This document shows, in pieces, positions 11,401 to 20,452 of a DNA stretch of 64,000 nt. The stretch lies in the NCBI GenBank assembly GCA_019918135.1, contig WBZZ01000374.1, forward strand, positions 35,001 to 99,000, read 5' to 3'. The DNA comes from Paulinella micropora. Taxonomy: Eukaryota > Cercozoa > Imbricatea > Euglyphida > Paulinellidae. Under the pieces are notes generated by a model that was given only the letters and a program-made list of their open reading frames with translations, searched no databases and was not told the DNA's origin. Every line of letters starts with the position of its first letter. Within the stretch, counting starts at the first letter, position 1. The translations under genes and the position numbers were made by a program.

Positions 11401-12226
11401 TTGACACCGGCTGCGAAGTTGCGCATCCATCGGAAGTAACACTACTAACCGTGCTCAAAAGCGCAAGCTTCTCTTCGTGCGTCAATGACACTAACTTCAA
11501 AGGAATAGGATGCTCTTGCTCAGGAACAATGAAACACACATGGCCAATGTCCGTCTCGTACAAAAATACCGGAATTTTAGCGCGTTGCTTGGCAGCTTCT
11601 TTCAGCCAGTGCGGGTATGCATCGCTCGGTAGCGTAGTGATGCTTAAATCCGGATTCGGCGCATAATTGAGCAAAATCTCTTCATCTTTGCCTATTGCAG
11701 TGCTCACCGTGACGATTGGAGTCCCCTTGCTGATCTGGAAAAGAATGCACGTAACAATCATGTATGTATGATGTATACGCATGTATATATGTAATAATGC
11801 ATGTGCATTTGCATGTTTTTTTATTTTATGTATGGCGACTGTCACATTACTAGTTACGCATGTGAATTGTAGCAATTTTCATATATGATGTACTGGTTAT
11901 TAATTTACCTTCACGTTAGGTCGGGGAGTATCGTCAAGCTTCTCAGGACTCGAGTTGAATCCTTTTGATGAAGAATTTATTAGATGCAAAGCATTTCTGC
12001 TTGAAGGGGAAATAAAGTGAATGGGATGCATGCCAGTTTGAAGTAAGTTCCCAATTTTCATAGTAAAATGCTCTGATAAAGCAGTACTACGATCAAGATT
12101 CAGAGCACGTCCGCCCGCTTCCAGGATCCCAAGCTCGAAGGAAGGAGGAAGGTATATACTGGCAAAAACTCCGTAACCACCATCGCGGTGGGCCACGTAA
12201 ATCGGCGCTTTGGCAGCCCTCAGCAT
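8397..12226 (-). CDS. SET-like + DUF7869-like transposase gene, right-arm copy
   Basis: Exons mirror the left copy: about 12226-11909, 11734-11252, 11196-11086, 11026-10147, 10063-9146 and 9049 downward. All splice borders are conserved. The protein has the same SET-like N-terminus, CxxC/HxxxH zinc pattern, EWDGAGDN and GHGHDGND motifs. The two encoded proteins differ very little (one visible H/Q difference, and one extra proline codon inside the optional intron reading). The two genes point toward each other, with the capsid fragment between their 3' ends. Confidence 0.72.
9065..9152. mobile_element. Introner-like inverted-repeat element, right arm
   Basis: Mirror copy of the 3338-3422 element. 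The 13-bp repeats are at 9065-9077 and 9140-9152. It is 3 bp longer than the left copy because of the length of its homopolymer run. Confidence 0.58.
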
Positions 12227-12273
12227 GCCTAGAGAGAGAGAGAGAGAGGGAGACATTAATGTTTGTGTCTTTG

Positions 12274-12304
<31 letters not shown>

Positions 12305-12385
12305 TTTTCAGCGACAACAGCGACAACAGCAACAGCAACAGCAGCAACAGCGATAACAGCGACAACAGCAACAGCAACAGCAACA

Positions 12386-12630
12386 GTAGTTTTGTTAGGT
12401 GAGTGCACCAAACATCATGCCCCCCCCCCCCAGCATGAGCACCACCAGCAGAGTAAGGCATGGTTTGTGTGAACAAAATTTTTTCAGGAAGCGAGAGTGG
12501 AAGGGGAGCTAGCCCCAGTCATGATGTTGATGCTGATATTTAGTTTACTTAATAGGAGCAAGTAGTTTTGTTAGGTGAGTGCACCAAACATCATGCAACC
12601 CCCCCCCCCCCAGCATGAGCACCACCAGCA
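12386..12630. repeat. 65-bp direct repeat at and beyond the right arm's outer end
   Basis: GTAGTTTTGTTAGGTGAGTG begins a block at 12386-12450 inside the arm, ending in a C run and GAGCACCACCAGCA. The same block recurs at 12562-12630 outside the mirrored region. The C runs differ slightly in length. Either the element's end contains a tandem subterminal repeat or the element inserted next to an older copy. Confidence 0.75.
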
Positions 12631-12950
12631 TGGGACACTCCCTTTACCCTCCTGATAACTCGCGCTAGTTGGCTTGAAATAGGTTTAAAAAATGAACTTA
12701 CATCAAATGCGAATTACGCAATCAAAGTAACGAAGTAAGTTCATTCTTTAATGCCATGTGCAGCACAGGGCCACCCCCCCCCCCACCCCCGCATTTTCGC
12801 ACGTCACTGTCTGACTAGGCCATGGCTTGTGGGAACCAGGAGGAATTGGGAGCTCATATTTGCACTGTAGGTAGCCACAGCATCGATCTTGATGCTGGTG
12901 TAATGTTTTTGGAATTCAGATAAATATTGAAGTTGGGGGAGTGTCCCATG
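12629..12950. mobile_element. 322-bp element with 14-bp terminal inverted repeats (MITE-like)
   Basis: CATGGGACACTCCC (12629-12642) is matched exactly by GGGAGTGTCCCATG (12937-12950). Inside, ATGAACTTAC and GTAAGTTCAT near 12695-12735 form a second inverted pair. No coding potential. The size and terminal repeats suggest a non-autonomous DNA transposon. I see no clear target-site duplication. Confidence 0.55.
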
Positions 12951-12980
12951 TGTGACCCCCCCCCCCCACATTTTTTAAGT

Positions 12981-13168
12981 GTTGACAAAAGTTTGTGCAG
13001 AGCTTTCTCCACAGACCATCTTGTACGTAACAAAAGAAATGGATTCCCGCCTAATCTGGTCTATGTAATAGGCGGGAATGCTGTTACATCTTCTCAAAAT
13101 ACTTTCCTCGTAATACAAACTCTGCACAAACTTTTGTAAAAAATCAAGTCATAGACATAGGTTTATCA
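12981..13168. repeat. Hairpin repeat, copy 1 of 3
   Basis: The copy starts GTTGACAAAAGTTTGTGCAGA and ends CTCTGCACAAACTTTTGT, so the ends are complementary. An internal pair ATTCCCGCCTA / TAGGCGGGAAT forms a second stem. It can fold into one long hairpin. The three copies are about 340 bp apart. Confidence 0.8.
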
Positions 13169-13322
13169 AACTGCTCGCTTGTGGCAAATAGATTCAGTTG
13201 GGTTGTCAAATATTAGGAATTAATATGTATGGCTTCAACAAACATTTGACTGTAGCTTATCTTACCGTATCACTTGATTTGTGAGGAGGCAGGGAGGAAT
13301 TTCAACAATCATGGAGGTTGAT

Positions 13323-13509
13323 GTTGACAAAAATTTGTGCAGATTTTTCTACACAGACCGTTTAGTACATAAAAAAATAAATGCATTCCCGCCTATCCTG
13401 GTCTACGGAATAGGCGGGAACGCTGCTACATCTTCTCAAACTATTCTCCTCTCAATACAAACTCTGCACAAATTTTTGTAAAAAAACCAAGTCATAAGCA
13501 TAGGTTTAT
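13323..13509. repeat. Hairpin repeat, copy 2 of 3
   Basis: Same architecture: TTGACAAAAATTTGTGCAGA at the left, TCTGCACAAATTTTTGT at the right, GCATTCCCGCCTAT and ATAGGCGGGAACGC inside. It shares an upstream ATCATGGAGGTTGATG with copy 3, so the repeat unit extends leftward of the hairpin. Confidence 0.8.
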
Positions 13510-13665
13510 CGAACTAGTACAACTCCTACTCTGCACAGTTTCCATTAGAGATATAAATGGCATGGGTTTACATTATAGTACTGTATTGCTTTTTACCTTC
13601 TCCAGACTGCGGCCACAATAAATGCAGTAGATAGGCAAGGAATTGCAAGTATCATGGAGGTTGGT

Positions 13666-13826
13666 GTTGACAAATTTTTGTGCAGATTTTTCTACACAGA
13701 CCGTTTAGTACATAAAAAAATAAATGCATTCCCGCCTATCCTGGTCTATGGAATAGGCGGGAATGCTGTTACATCTTCTCAAACTACTCTCCTCTCAATA
13801 CAAACTCTGCATAAACTCTTGTAAAC
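13666..13826. repeat. Hairpin repeat, copy 3 of 3
   Basis: Closest to copy 2, with the same inner inverted pair CATTCCCGCC / GGCGGGAATG. The right end is slightly diverged (CTGCATAAACTCTTGT). It ends 145 bp before the start of the small host-like gene. Confidence 0.8.
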
Positions 13827-13970
13827 AACACCTACCCTTCAGCGTTTTTGAACGTACATTTTTGACCGGATTTTCCAGCTCCCACCGCCCACCTCGTCGA
13901 CTGAACTTTGGAGGCAACTCATTTCGCATTCTGCAAAGTCACAAGATGTTTGAATGTAGGATTATCTCCG

Positions 13971-14295
13971 ATGCCCAAGACGGCATGTAAGAAGCTCGTT
14001 GCCGCCACCTTACAAACCATTCGAAAAAATTCGCGAGGGGAAATCTTCCTTACTTTGAACGGCTCCCCAGACGTGGAGCCGTTCGAAGAGGTCGAGATTC
14101 CCGACGACGTCTTTCGCAAGTATGAGCTGGTACACTAAGATTGTATGCTTGCCTGTTCATTTTTTTGTCCATGTGTAACATGCAGGGTAAAGGCGACCTC
14201 GATGAGTTGGTCTCCGGCTTCTGCTACTCCTGGACTCAAGCAGGACTACTGAAGAAGGATAAAGCCACGCTATGGGACGACAAACTGGGCGACGC
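13971..14295 (+). CDS. Small two-exon host-like gene, interrupted by the GC-rich island
   Basis: Exon 1 (13971-14129) starts MPKTACKKLVAATLQ and has normal, non-repetitive composition with an acidic EPFEEVEIPDDVF stretch. A 56-bp intron with GTACAC donor and CATGCAG acceptor (14130-14185) keeps the frame. Exon 2 reads GKGDLDELVSGFCYSW and KKDKATLWDDKLGD before the sequence turns abruptly GC-rich at about 14290, after which the frame is low-complexity. I do not recognise the protein. An in-frame extension back to 13908 is possible. The natural 3' part appears displaced or lost. Confidence 0.5.
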
Positions 14296-14427
14296 CCGAG
14301 CCGGCACGCGCCCCCTCCCCGCCCCGCGCCGGTGGGGAGGGGGGCAGACTGCTCTCCTCCCTCCCCGCGCGCCCGTGCCCGCCCGTGCGCGCACTGCCCC
14401 CCCCCCTCCCTCCCCCGCGGGCCGCTG

Positions 14428-14515
14428 CCGGGAGGGCGTGCGCGCGCCGAGCGGGTCCGGGCGCGCGGGGCCGGGAGGGCGTGCGCGCGCCGAGCGGGTC
14501 CGGGCGCGCGGGGCC
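14428..14515. repeat. 43-bp direct duplication, two copies
   Basis: The unit CCGGGAGGGCGTGCGCGCGC... occurs at 14428 and again at 14471 without change. It lies just inside the left edge of the GC-rich island, downstream of the minus-strand gene end at 14666. Confidence 0.85.
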
Positions 14516-14665
14516 GGGGGGGGGAGGGGCCGGTTGCGCCCACACCACGGCAGGGTTGACCTTCACTTTTAATCAAGGCCGCGACAAGACGAGCCGGCCG
14601 CGGCCGGGACCGAGCAGCCAGTGGGGCGCGGCTGGACCCCCCGCCGCAGGGGGGCCGGTGGCAGA

Positions 14666-15781
14666 CTAGATGCCGGAGGGGGGCGCCGGTCCCGGCGGCG
14701 GTCCCGGCGGCGGATCTGGCAGGGGCGCCCCAAAGCCCACCACCATGTGCACCACCGCTACCCAGCCCTCGCCCTCGGTCCACCCGGTGTGGCTGCCCTG
14801 GGGCGCGACGTACGCGTGGTGCGAGAGGGGGAAATCGTTGCGCACCACGCAGGGCCTGTCGGGGAGGCCGCCCGGCCCGTCGAGGGACGTTTGGTCGGGC
14901 CGGTAGGCCCGCAGCCGCTTGTGCGTGAAAGTGACGTGCAGGTCCTGCGCCCGGAGCTCCCGGGCCAGCAGCGCCCCTAGCTGTGGGCAGGCCAACAGCG
15001 CACTCTCCAGCGCCGGGGCGTGCGTGTTCCAGCGCTCCAGTAGGACCAGCAGCTGCTGCCAGGCCTTGGCCTCCGCCGTCTCCGGGCCCACGGCCGGTGG
15101 CCGCTCGGGCACGGCCGGGGGCGGCGGGTCGAGCAGGGATTTCGGGGCAAAGCCCCCGGCCTGGCCCTGGTCGTCACTCTCGTCGTCGGAGCTCAGCGGC
15201 GAGACGTCGCCCAGGTCTAGCTCGTCGTCGGGCCTCTCTGCCTCTACCGCCGCCTGTAGGGACGGTAGTTCTTGCAGCGGCTGCTGCCGCCCGCCGTGGC
15301 GGGGGGCCTGTGGCCGGAACTGTTGCATCAGGCTCAGGAGCCGCTCGCGCCCGAACTGCACCAGGTTCGGCCCCTCGTAGTCCCGGCTCTCCTCCTCCCC
15401 GGACCCGCGCGGCGTGCGGAAGGGCCCGCCCTGCGCCGACAGGGGCCCGGGGTCCTGCGCAGCCCACAGGCTCCGGTACAGCACGCCAGAGATACGTGCC
15501 TGTTTCGCGGGGGGCTGCGACCAGGCAAAGGCCTCCACGCCCCAGTAGTGCTCCAGGCAGCCTTGCAGCAACTGCGCGTTCCAGTGCGACTGCGGGTGCG
15601 TGCGCAGCAGGCGCAGGCGGAAGCGCACGGCGTCCAACAGCAGCGCCAGCCACTGGCCGCGGGCGCTCAGAAAGCTCTGGCGCCACTCGGCGCCCACGGT
15701 GGGCGCGGCTGCCCCGCCGGCGCTAGCACCGCCTGGCAGCGCCGGTGCGCTGGCTGCCGCTGCGCTCACTGCCCCTAGCAT
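14666..15781 (-). CDS. Hypothetical protein, 371 residues
   Basis: One uninterrupted frame from ATG 15781 to TAG 14666. The N-terminal third is alanine-rich then mixed (EWRQSFLSARGQWLALLLDAVRF), with RTHPQSHWNAQLLQGCLEHYWG resembling a helical domain. An acidic linker DELDLGDVSPLSSDDESDD lies in the middle. The C-terminal third has AWQQLLVLLERWNTHAP and RELRAQDLHVTFTHKRLRAY. The end is proline-rich. No signal peptide or catalytic motif is seen. An AT-rich island (TTTTAATCAAGG, 14568-14579) lies 90 bp past the stop and may mark transcript termination. Function unknown. Confidence 0.65.
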   Translation of the reverse strand: MLGAVSAAAASAPALPGGASAGGAAAPTVGAEWRQSFLSARGQWLALLLDAVRFRLRLLRTHPQSHWNAQLLQGCLEHYWGVEAFAWSQPPAKQARISGVLYRSLWAAQDPGPLSAQGGPFRTPRGSGEEESRDYEGPNLVQFGRERLLSLMQQFRPQAPRHGGRQQPLQELPSLQAAVEAERPDDELDLGDVSPLSSDDESDDQGQAGGFAPKSLLDPPPPAVPERPPAVGPETAEAKAWQQLLVLLERWNTHAPALESALLACPQLGALLARELRAQDLHVTFTHKRLRAYRPDQTSLDGPGGLPDRPCVVRNDFPLSHHAYVAPQGSHTGWTEGEGWVAVVHMVVGFGAPLPDPPPGPPPGPAPPSGI

Positions 15782-16029
15782 GCCGACTCAGCTTTCTGGC
15801 GAGGGTGGCCAGGGGGGCGGCCAGCCCCCGGGGGGCCGCCTCCTGCCCCGCTGGCCCGTGTGCGGGAGCGGGGGGGGGGGGGGGGAGCGGGGGAGGGCAC
15901 GAGTGCGCGGAGTGGCGGGGGCGGGGGGCCAGGCCCGCACGGGGCGGGAGGGCAGGGCCAGGGCGGCGCCTGCTGCTGCCCGCCGTGCCCGCTGGGCGGG
16001 GGAGGGGGGAGAGAAAAAGGACGGGCACG
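15782..16029. other. Divergent intergenic region with G16 tract
   Basis: The region lies between the minus-strand gene start (15781) and the kinase start (16030). It must hold both promoters. It is G-rich, with a run of 16 G at 15870-15885, and contains no AT-rich box that I can see. Confidence 0.5.
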
Positions 16030-17044
16030 ATGGACCGTGTTCCGCCCCCCCGCGCACACGCGCGGCAGCCGCCGGCCGTGGCACGGCCCTGGCAGAGCGG
16101 GGACCACGTGGGTGAGTGGGTGCTTCACTCTCGGCTCGGCCGGGGGGGCTTCGCTGAGGTCTGGCTGGCGCACGCCCGGACGGGCAGGAACCCCGTGGCC
16201 CTCAAGATCTTCACCCGGGAGAGCACACACCCTTCCACCTGTTCGCGCCGAGAGTACCTGATCCAGCGCGAGCTCTTGCTGGCCGTGCCCGCCAACGCTC
16301 TGCAGACCCCGTGGGTCCTGGAGCACTTGCTGGTGCAAGGCAAGGGAGTGATTGTGATGGAGTACTATCCCCTCAAGTGGCGCAACGTGTACCTACGGCG
16401 GGACGGGGGCGGGAACGCCGAGGAGGCGGTGGACAGCCTCCTGCAGCTCGTCGGCGGCCTAGCGCACTTGCACCAGGCGGGCTACCTGCACCGGGACCTC
16501 AAGCCCGACAACCTAGTGCTCAGCCAGGACCGCCGGCGCCTGTGTCTGGTGGACTATGGCTTGGCGTCACGCCGGCACAGCCCCCCGGCCACCGCTAGCA
16601 CCCCTCGACGGAGCTCATTCTCAATGGGGCACCTGCATCGTGGGCACCTGGACGTACATGAGCCCCCGCGCGCACGTGGCCGAGGCCTCGCACCCGGTCG
16701 ATGACTTGTGGAGCGTAGGGTACATGCTAGCCGAGGTCCTGGCCGGGGCACGCCTGCCGTGGGCCGGCCCGCGCCAGCACAGAAAACACAGCAAAAACCA
16801 GTACGTGCTCCGGTCCAAGCAGAAGTGGGAGCAGGAGCTGACGGGGCCGGTGGCGGACTACCTGGCCGCCTGCCGGCGCTGGTCCCGGAAGCCCTGGACG
16901 GAGCAGGCCGACTATGACGAGTTGTGCAGGTTAGTCAGACAAGCGCGGCCGGCCGGCCGCGGGCCGCGCGCCGCGCCGGCGCGACGCAAGAGCCAGCCGC
17001 CGGCGGGGAGCAGGGCGCCCCGGGGCGAGCCGGCCACCCGATAG
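16030..17044 (+). pseudogene. Serine/threonine protein kinase, broken
   Basis: From ATG 16030 the protein shows a complete N-lobe and catalytic loop: glycine loop LGRGGFAEV (residues 36-44), VALKIF with the ATP lysine at 59, HRDLKPDN (154-161) and DYG in place of DFG (175-177). The C-lobe is also recognisable in the locus (GTWTYMSP, then HPVDDLWSVGYMLAE). The locus is broken, with about one interruption. The short C-lobe and DDLWSVGYML suggest a CK1-like or virus-type kinase. It would phosphorylate Ser/Thr residues. Substrate unknown. Confidence 0.75.
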
Positions 17045-17475
17045 CGGCGGCGGGCCTGGCACGACGCCCGAGGAGCGGTTTCCTTCCTCCTGCTGCCCTC
17101 TCTCCCCGCCTCTCCTCCTCTTCTCTGGACCATCCCCTCCTCGGGCTCCCCCCCTCGGGCCCCCCTCGGGCCCCCCTCGGGCCCCTTCGGTCCCCCCTCC
17201 TCCCGGGCCTCCTCGGGCCTCCTCCCCCCTCCCCTCGGGCCTCCTCCCCTCGGGCCTCCCCCCCTAGGCCCCCCTCCCCTCGGACTCCTCCCCCCCCTCG
17301 GGCCTCCTCTCCTTCCCCCGTGCTGTCCCCGGCCCGCCAGGGGAGGCCCGCCGCGGCTGGGGTGGTTATTAAAAGCACTTACTCTGCTACGCTGTGACGC
17401 CCGGCCCAGAGCCCGGGAGTGAAACTGACGGGGCAGAGAGCTAGAGAGAGAAAAAGTCAGTCGCCAGCCTCGACC
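17045..17475. repeat. C-rich low-complexity spacer with a CCCCTCGGG repeat
   Basis: About 17110-17330 is a degenerate array of CCCCCCTCGGGC units with dense C tracts on the + strand, able in principle to form i-motif or G-quadruplex structure. It ends with a short AT-rich island, GGTTATTAAAAGC (17361-17373), that could serve as a termination or polyadenylation signal for the kinase locus. A GAGAGAGAAAAAG leader precedes the next gene. Confidence 0.7.
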
Positions 17476-18471
17476 ATGCTCAGCGCGCTCGTCTGGGCGC
17501 TGCTGGCGGCGCCGGCCCGGTCGGCCTGCGCCCTGGAGAACGGCACGGTCCTCAACTGGAAGGCCCGGATCCTGCTGGCGGATTCGGGGCTCGGCTCCTA
17601 CGGGGGCTCGCCCGCCATCACGCTCAACATTGAGACGCCGGCCTCCTTTACCGGCGCCGGCTCGCCCTTGTTCCGGGCCCCCGCGCACTGCGGGCCGGGG
17701 GAACTGCCGCACGCCGCGCACGGGCGCAGCGGCGACGACTGCTGGGACCGCAACCTGGTGTTCCTGCACTACACGAGCGACTGCGCCTTCACGGTCGTCG
17801 ACGAGGGGCGGGACCGGGTGCGGCTGTCGGGCACGGTGCAGGCCAACGCCTCGCGCGTGGTGAACTGGTTCGGCCTGGACTTTACCCAGACCTTCCAGTT
17901 CCCGCTCAGCTTCACGGCGCGCTTCGCGACCACGGTCGTGCTGAATTCCACGACCACGGCGCTCATCAACAACACCAACGATTGTTACCTGACGTCGCAC
18001 TGCTACGGCTTCGAGTGCGTGCTGGTGCAGCAGCGCCGGCGCGGCCTGCTGCAGGTCGCGACGGGCGGCCAGGGCGTGAACTTCTGCAACTGCAGCACGG
18101 TGGACCCCCACGGCGTGCCGGGGGTGTGCACGGGCGTGGTGCACGCCGACGCCAACTGCGGCACCGACACGGCGGCGCCCATCAGCCGCAACTGCCCGCA
18201 CACGGACCTAGTGATCGACCTGCGCGACCACGCGGCGCGCCTGTCGCGGGCCACGCTCGGGGGGCCGTACGGCCCCCCCGGCTACACGGTGCCGTCGTGG
18301 TGCGACTGCACATCGCCGCTGTCGCCGGAGCTCTACCAGGTGACGCAGGTGTACCGGGCCATCACGCCGCCCGCCGGTCCGCGCCAGGAGGTCCTGCTAG
18401 GCGTGCCGGGCAACGCGAGCTTCGTGTACGATCACGCGATCGCGAGCGAGTTGACTGGATTCTCTCGGTAG
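17476..18471 (+). CDS. Secreted or surface cysteine-rich glycoprotein, 331 residues
   Basis: ATG 17476 opens a clear signal peptide (MLSALVWALLAAPARSA). The mature part has many cysteines (CGPG, DDCWD, CYLTSHCYGFEC, FCNCSTV, WCDCTS) and several N-x-S/T sites (NGT, NAS, NST, NNT, NCS), so a secretory-pathway glycoprotein is likely. There is no transmembrane helix. The C-terminus NASFVYDHAIASELTGFSR ends abruptly where the minus-strand kinase-like locus begins, so the 3' end may be a recombination seam. I do not recognise the family. The leader contains a GAGAGAGAAAAAG purine run. Confidence 0.65.
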   Translation: MLSALVWALLAAPARSACALENGTVLNWKARILLADSGLGSYGGSPAITLNIETPASFTGAGSPLFRAPAHCGPGELPHAAHGRSGDDCWDRNLVFLHYTSDCAFTVVDEGRDRVRLSGTVQANASRVVNWFGLDFTQTFQFPLSFTARFATTVVLNSTTTALINNTNDCYLTSHCYGFECVLVQQRRRGLLQVATGGQGVNFCNCSTVDPHGVPGVCTGVVHADANCGTDTAAPISRNCPHTDLVIDLRDHAARLSRATLGGPYGPPGYTVPSWCDCTSPLSPELYQVTQVYRAITPPAGPRQEVLLGVPGNASFVYDHAIASELTGFSR

Positions 18472-19776
18472 CACCCGGGTACCAAAAGCTGGTGCTGCCT
18501 GCCGGCCACCAAGCCCGGGCTCGTTGCAAGTACACATACAATGAGTACAAGGGGCCCGTCTTGGTGCTCTCTAGGTCCGCCCACCACAGCGCACACGCCA
18601 GCAACCAGCTAGCGGGCCGTTCAACGCCTAGGAGTCCAGCCCTCAGCCAAGCGTGCGGGAGTGCAGGCAAGAGTGCCTGTCCCCCAAACCTTTGTTCCTG
18701 CCGCTTTATGTTCCAAGAACAGCTGTACACAACCCAGCCACACACGCGGTTGCAGAAGTCGAGCAGTTCAGAGACCCGCACGGGCTCCTTTTTCAGGCTT
18801 GCCCGTGTGTGTTTTAGGTAAGGACAGAGCTGGTCGCGCGGCCCGGACTTCTGCTCTAGCGTTAGCAGCGCCATTCGCTCGTTGTCACAGTCGATGACGC
18901 GGAACTGCACTTGGTCGTGGCCACAGCCGGCGGGGCGAAACCGCTCTAACAGCAGGTTCCACTCCGCCAGGTCCCAGTACAGAATGCGGGCCTCTGCTAG
19001 CGCGCTCAAGAAAGCCTTTACGTCTGTGAGCCACTGCGGCCAAATGCTGTCGGTCGCCGCAGGCGGCCCTGCGAACCACCGGACGACGTCGCTGGGCTCT
19101 TGCTCGCTCGGCCGCTTGCCGGAGTAAGGCATGCAGAACCAGAACTCGATGGGCTTGCCATCAGCCCGAAGGCACGCCCACACGCGTTCGACTTCAGGCA
19201 CCAACCCTTTCGTGACGGCGTGCAAATGCGCCTGCAGTCCCGCGTCAAACAGAAACTCCTCGTCGGTGGATTTTTGAAGACGTGCCACTTGTCGCTAGCC
19301 CGTGCTGGTTTCGCATTAGGAAAGTAGGCGAGGAAGACAGCTGAGTCCTCAGGCTTTGCCTCGGGGCATTTCTTAAGCTCTTTCTGAGAGTATTTGTCTC
19401 TGAAGAGCTCCTTAAAGTCCTTGGCTTGGCACGCTTTCAATTCGATTTGAAGACACGTCCCTCTTTGTACGTGCACTTCCGGCTCTTTGTTAGACAGGTT
19501 CTCCGTCTGCTTCTTACTGTCATCCGTGCACACAGAATCCGTTTCCGGCTCAAGCCAAGGCCCCGCCCGCTTTTGTAGCAGCCCGTCCAGCACAGACAAC
19601 ATCCTGTCCTGACCGTCGGGCGGCGTGCCTGGCAGCGTAGCTGGCGGCTTAGCTAGCAAGTAGTGGTTCAAGCAGTCCTTCGCGCTGCGGAGCTGGTGAT
19701 GGGACGTGCAAAGGATCGCGGCGTGGCCTGGCACACTAGAGGAGAGGCTGGTGGCAAGGGCGGCGGCATTGCGCAA
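18472..19776 (-). pseudogene. Protein-kinase-like gene, broken
   Basis: The C-terminal half has ILYWDLAEWNLLLERF and FRVIDCDNERMA, which correspond to the catalytic-loop D..x..N and the IDxD metal-binding motif of kinase-like folds. The N-terminal half has ordinary hydrophilic text with CTSHHQLRSAKDCLNHYLL, QIELKACQAKDFKELF and DKWHVFKNPP. The locus is broken (about one interruption) and its start codon is not clear. Its 3' end meets the 3' end of the secreted gene at about 18471. It belongs with the other kinase-like genes at 16030, 23095 and 40934. Confidence 0.55.
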
Positions 19777-20452
19777 AGGGGGGCGTGGTCCATTCTGCCT
19801 TTCTTTGACTGCAGTTGCTTGCTTGCTAGTCCTTTCTTTTCCCCTTCTCTCCCCGCTGCGCTCTCGAAGGTTAAAGCTCCCCTCTCTCCCCCAGGCGCGG
19901 AAAAGCTCCGGTGCAGTGTGTTTAGCCAGAGAGGTTCGGAGGGGGGCCAGAAGAAGGGGGAAGTAAGTCTTTCGGCGAGGGAAGGAGAAGGGGAGGGAGG
20001 CCAGCTCCTCCTCTCCTCTCTCTCCCCTTGCCGCATCTTCGCCGCGTTCGGGAGGGAGGGGGGAGCTCTCGCGGCACTCAGGCCCCGCTGACTCCCTTTT
20101 TCGCGACCATCCTGGGGGGGGGGGGGGGGGGGCGAGCAGGAGGGGGAGTCTACCCCCTCTGGGCGGACGCAGGGGGGTGCCGACTTCACGCTCTTCCTGA
20201 CTGTGTGCGCCCCCCTTCTCTTCTTCCTGCCACCCCTAACCCCGGACCGGACCGGTGGCAGCGCAGGGGTTAGAGGAGGACGCAGTCCTCCGAGAAACAA
20301 CCAGGCCGGACTTTAATAAAGAAAAACACGCTTCAACCGGCTGTGAGCAAGGCAGGGACACGCTCTGCCAACCACCCACCGGATAAGCCCTTTCTAGGGG
20401 GCCGCCTCCGCTCTTCACCAGGCCAACGTAGCCTTCGCGCCGCCGCCCGGTT
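19777..20452. other. Gene-free spacer with G19 tract and AT-rich island
   Basis: The spacer holds CT- and GA-rich stretches, a run of 19 G at 20114-20132, and GACTTTAATAAAGAAAAA (20309-20326). The last is a near-palindromic AT-rich island about 130 bp past the 3' end of the DUF285 gene and is a candidate termination/polyadenylation site. No convincing gene. Confidence 0.55.

Larger units (their letters stand above)
7457..12489 (-). repeat. Right arm of the giant inverted repeat
   Basis: This is the reverse complement of 1-5023 and is 10 bp longer net. Its inner border is sharp at 7457 (AACTAACCATTC). The sequence matching base 1 of the window is at 12489, and what follows has no partner inside the window. 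Gene content mirrors the left arm. Confidence 0.97.

Noticed and set aside
30-13000. Telomere-like or centromere satellite reading of the C-run and CTGTTG repeats
   Set aside because: The runs are short, mixed and tied to the mobile-element arms. No telomere-type unit is repeated.
14141-14572. 143-codon + frame crossing the left edge of the island
   Set aside because: Only the first part after the splice acceptor is protein-like. The rest is Pro/Arg/Gly text from GC-rich DNA.
16912-18201. Long minus-strand frame opposite the secreted glycoprotein-like gene
   Set aside because: Arg/Gly/Ala-rich shadow of a GC-rich gene. The + frame has a signal peptide, cysteines and N-glycosylation sites.
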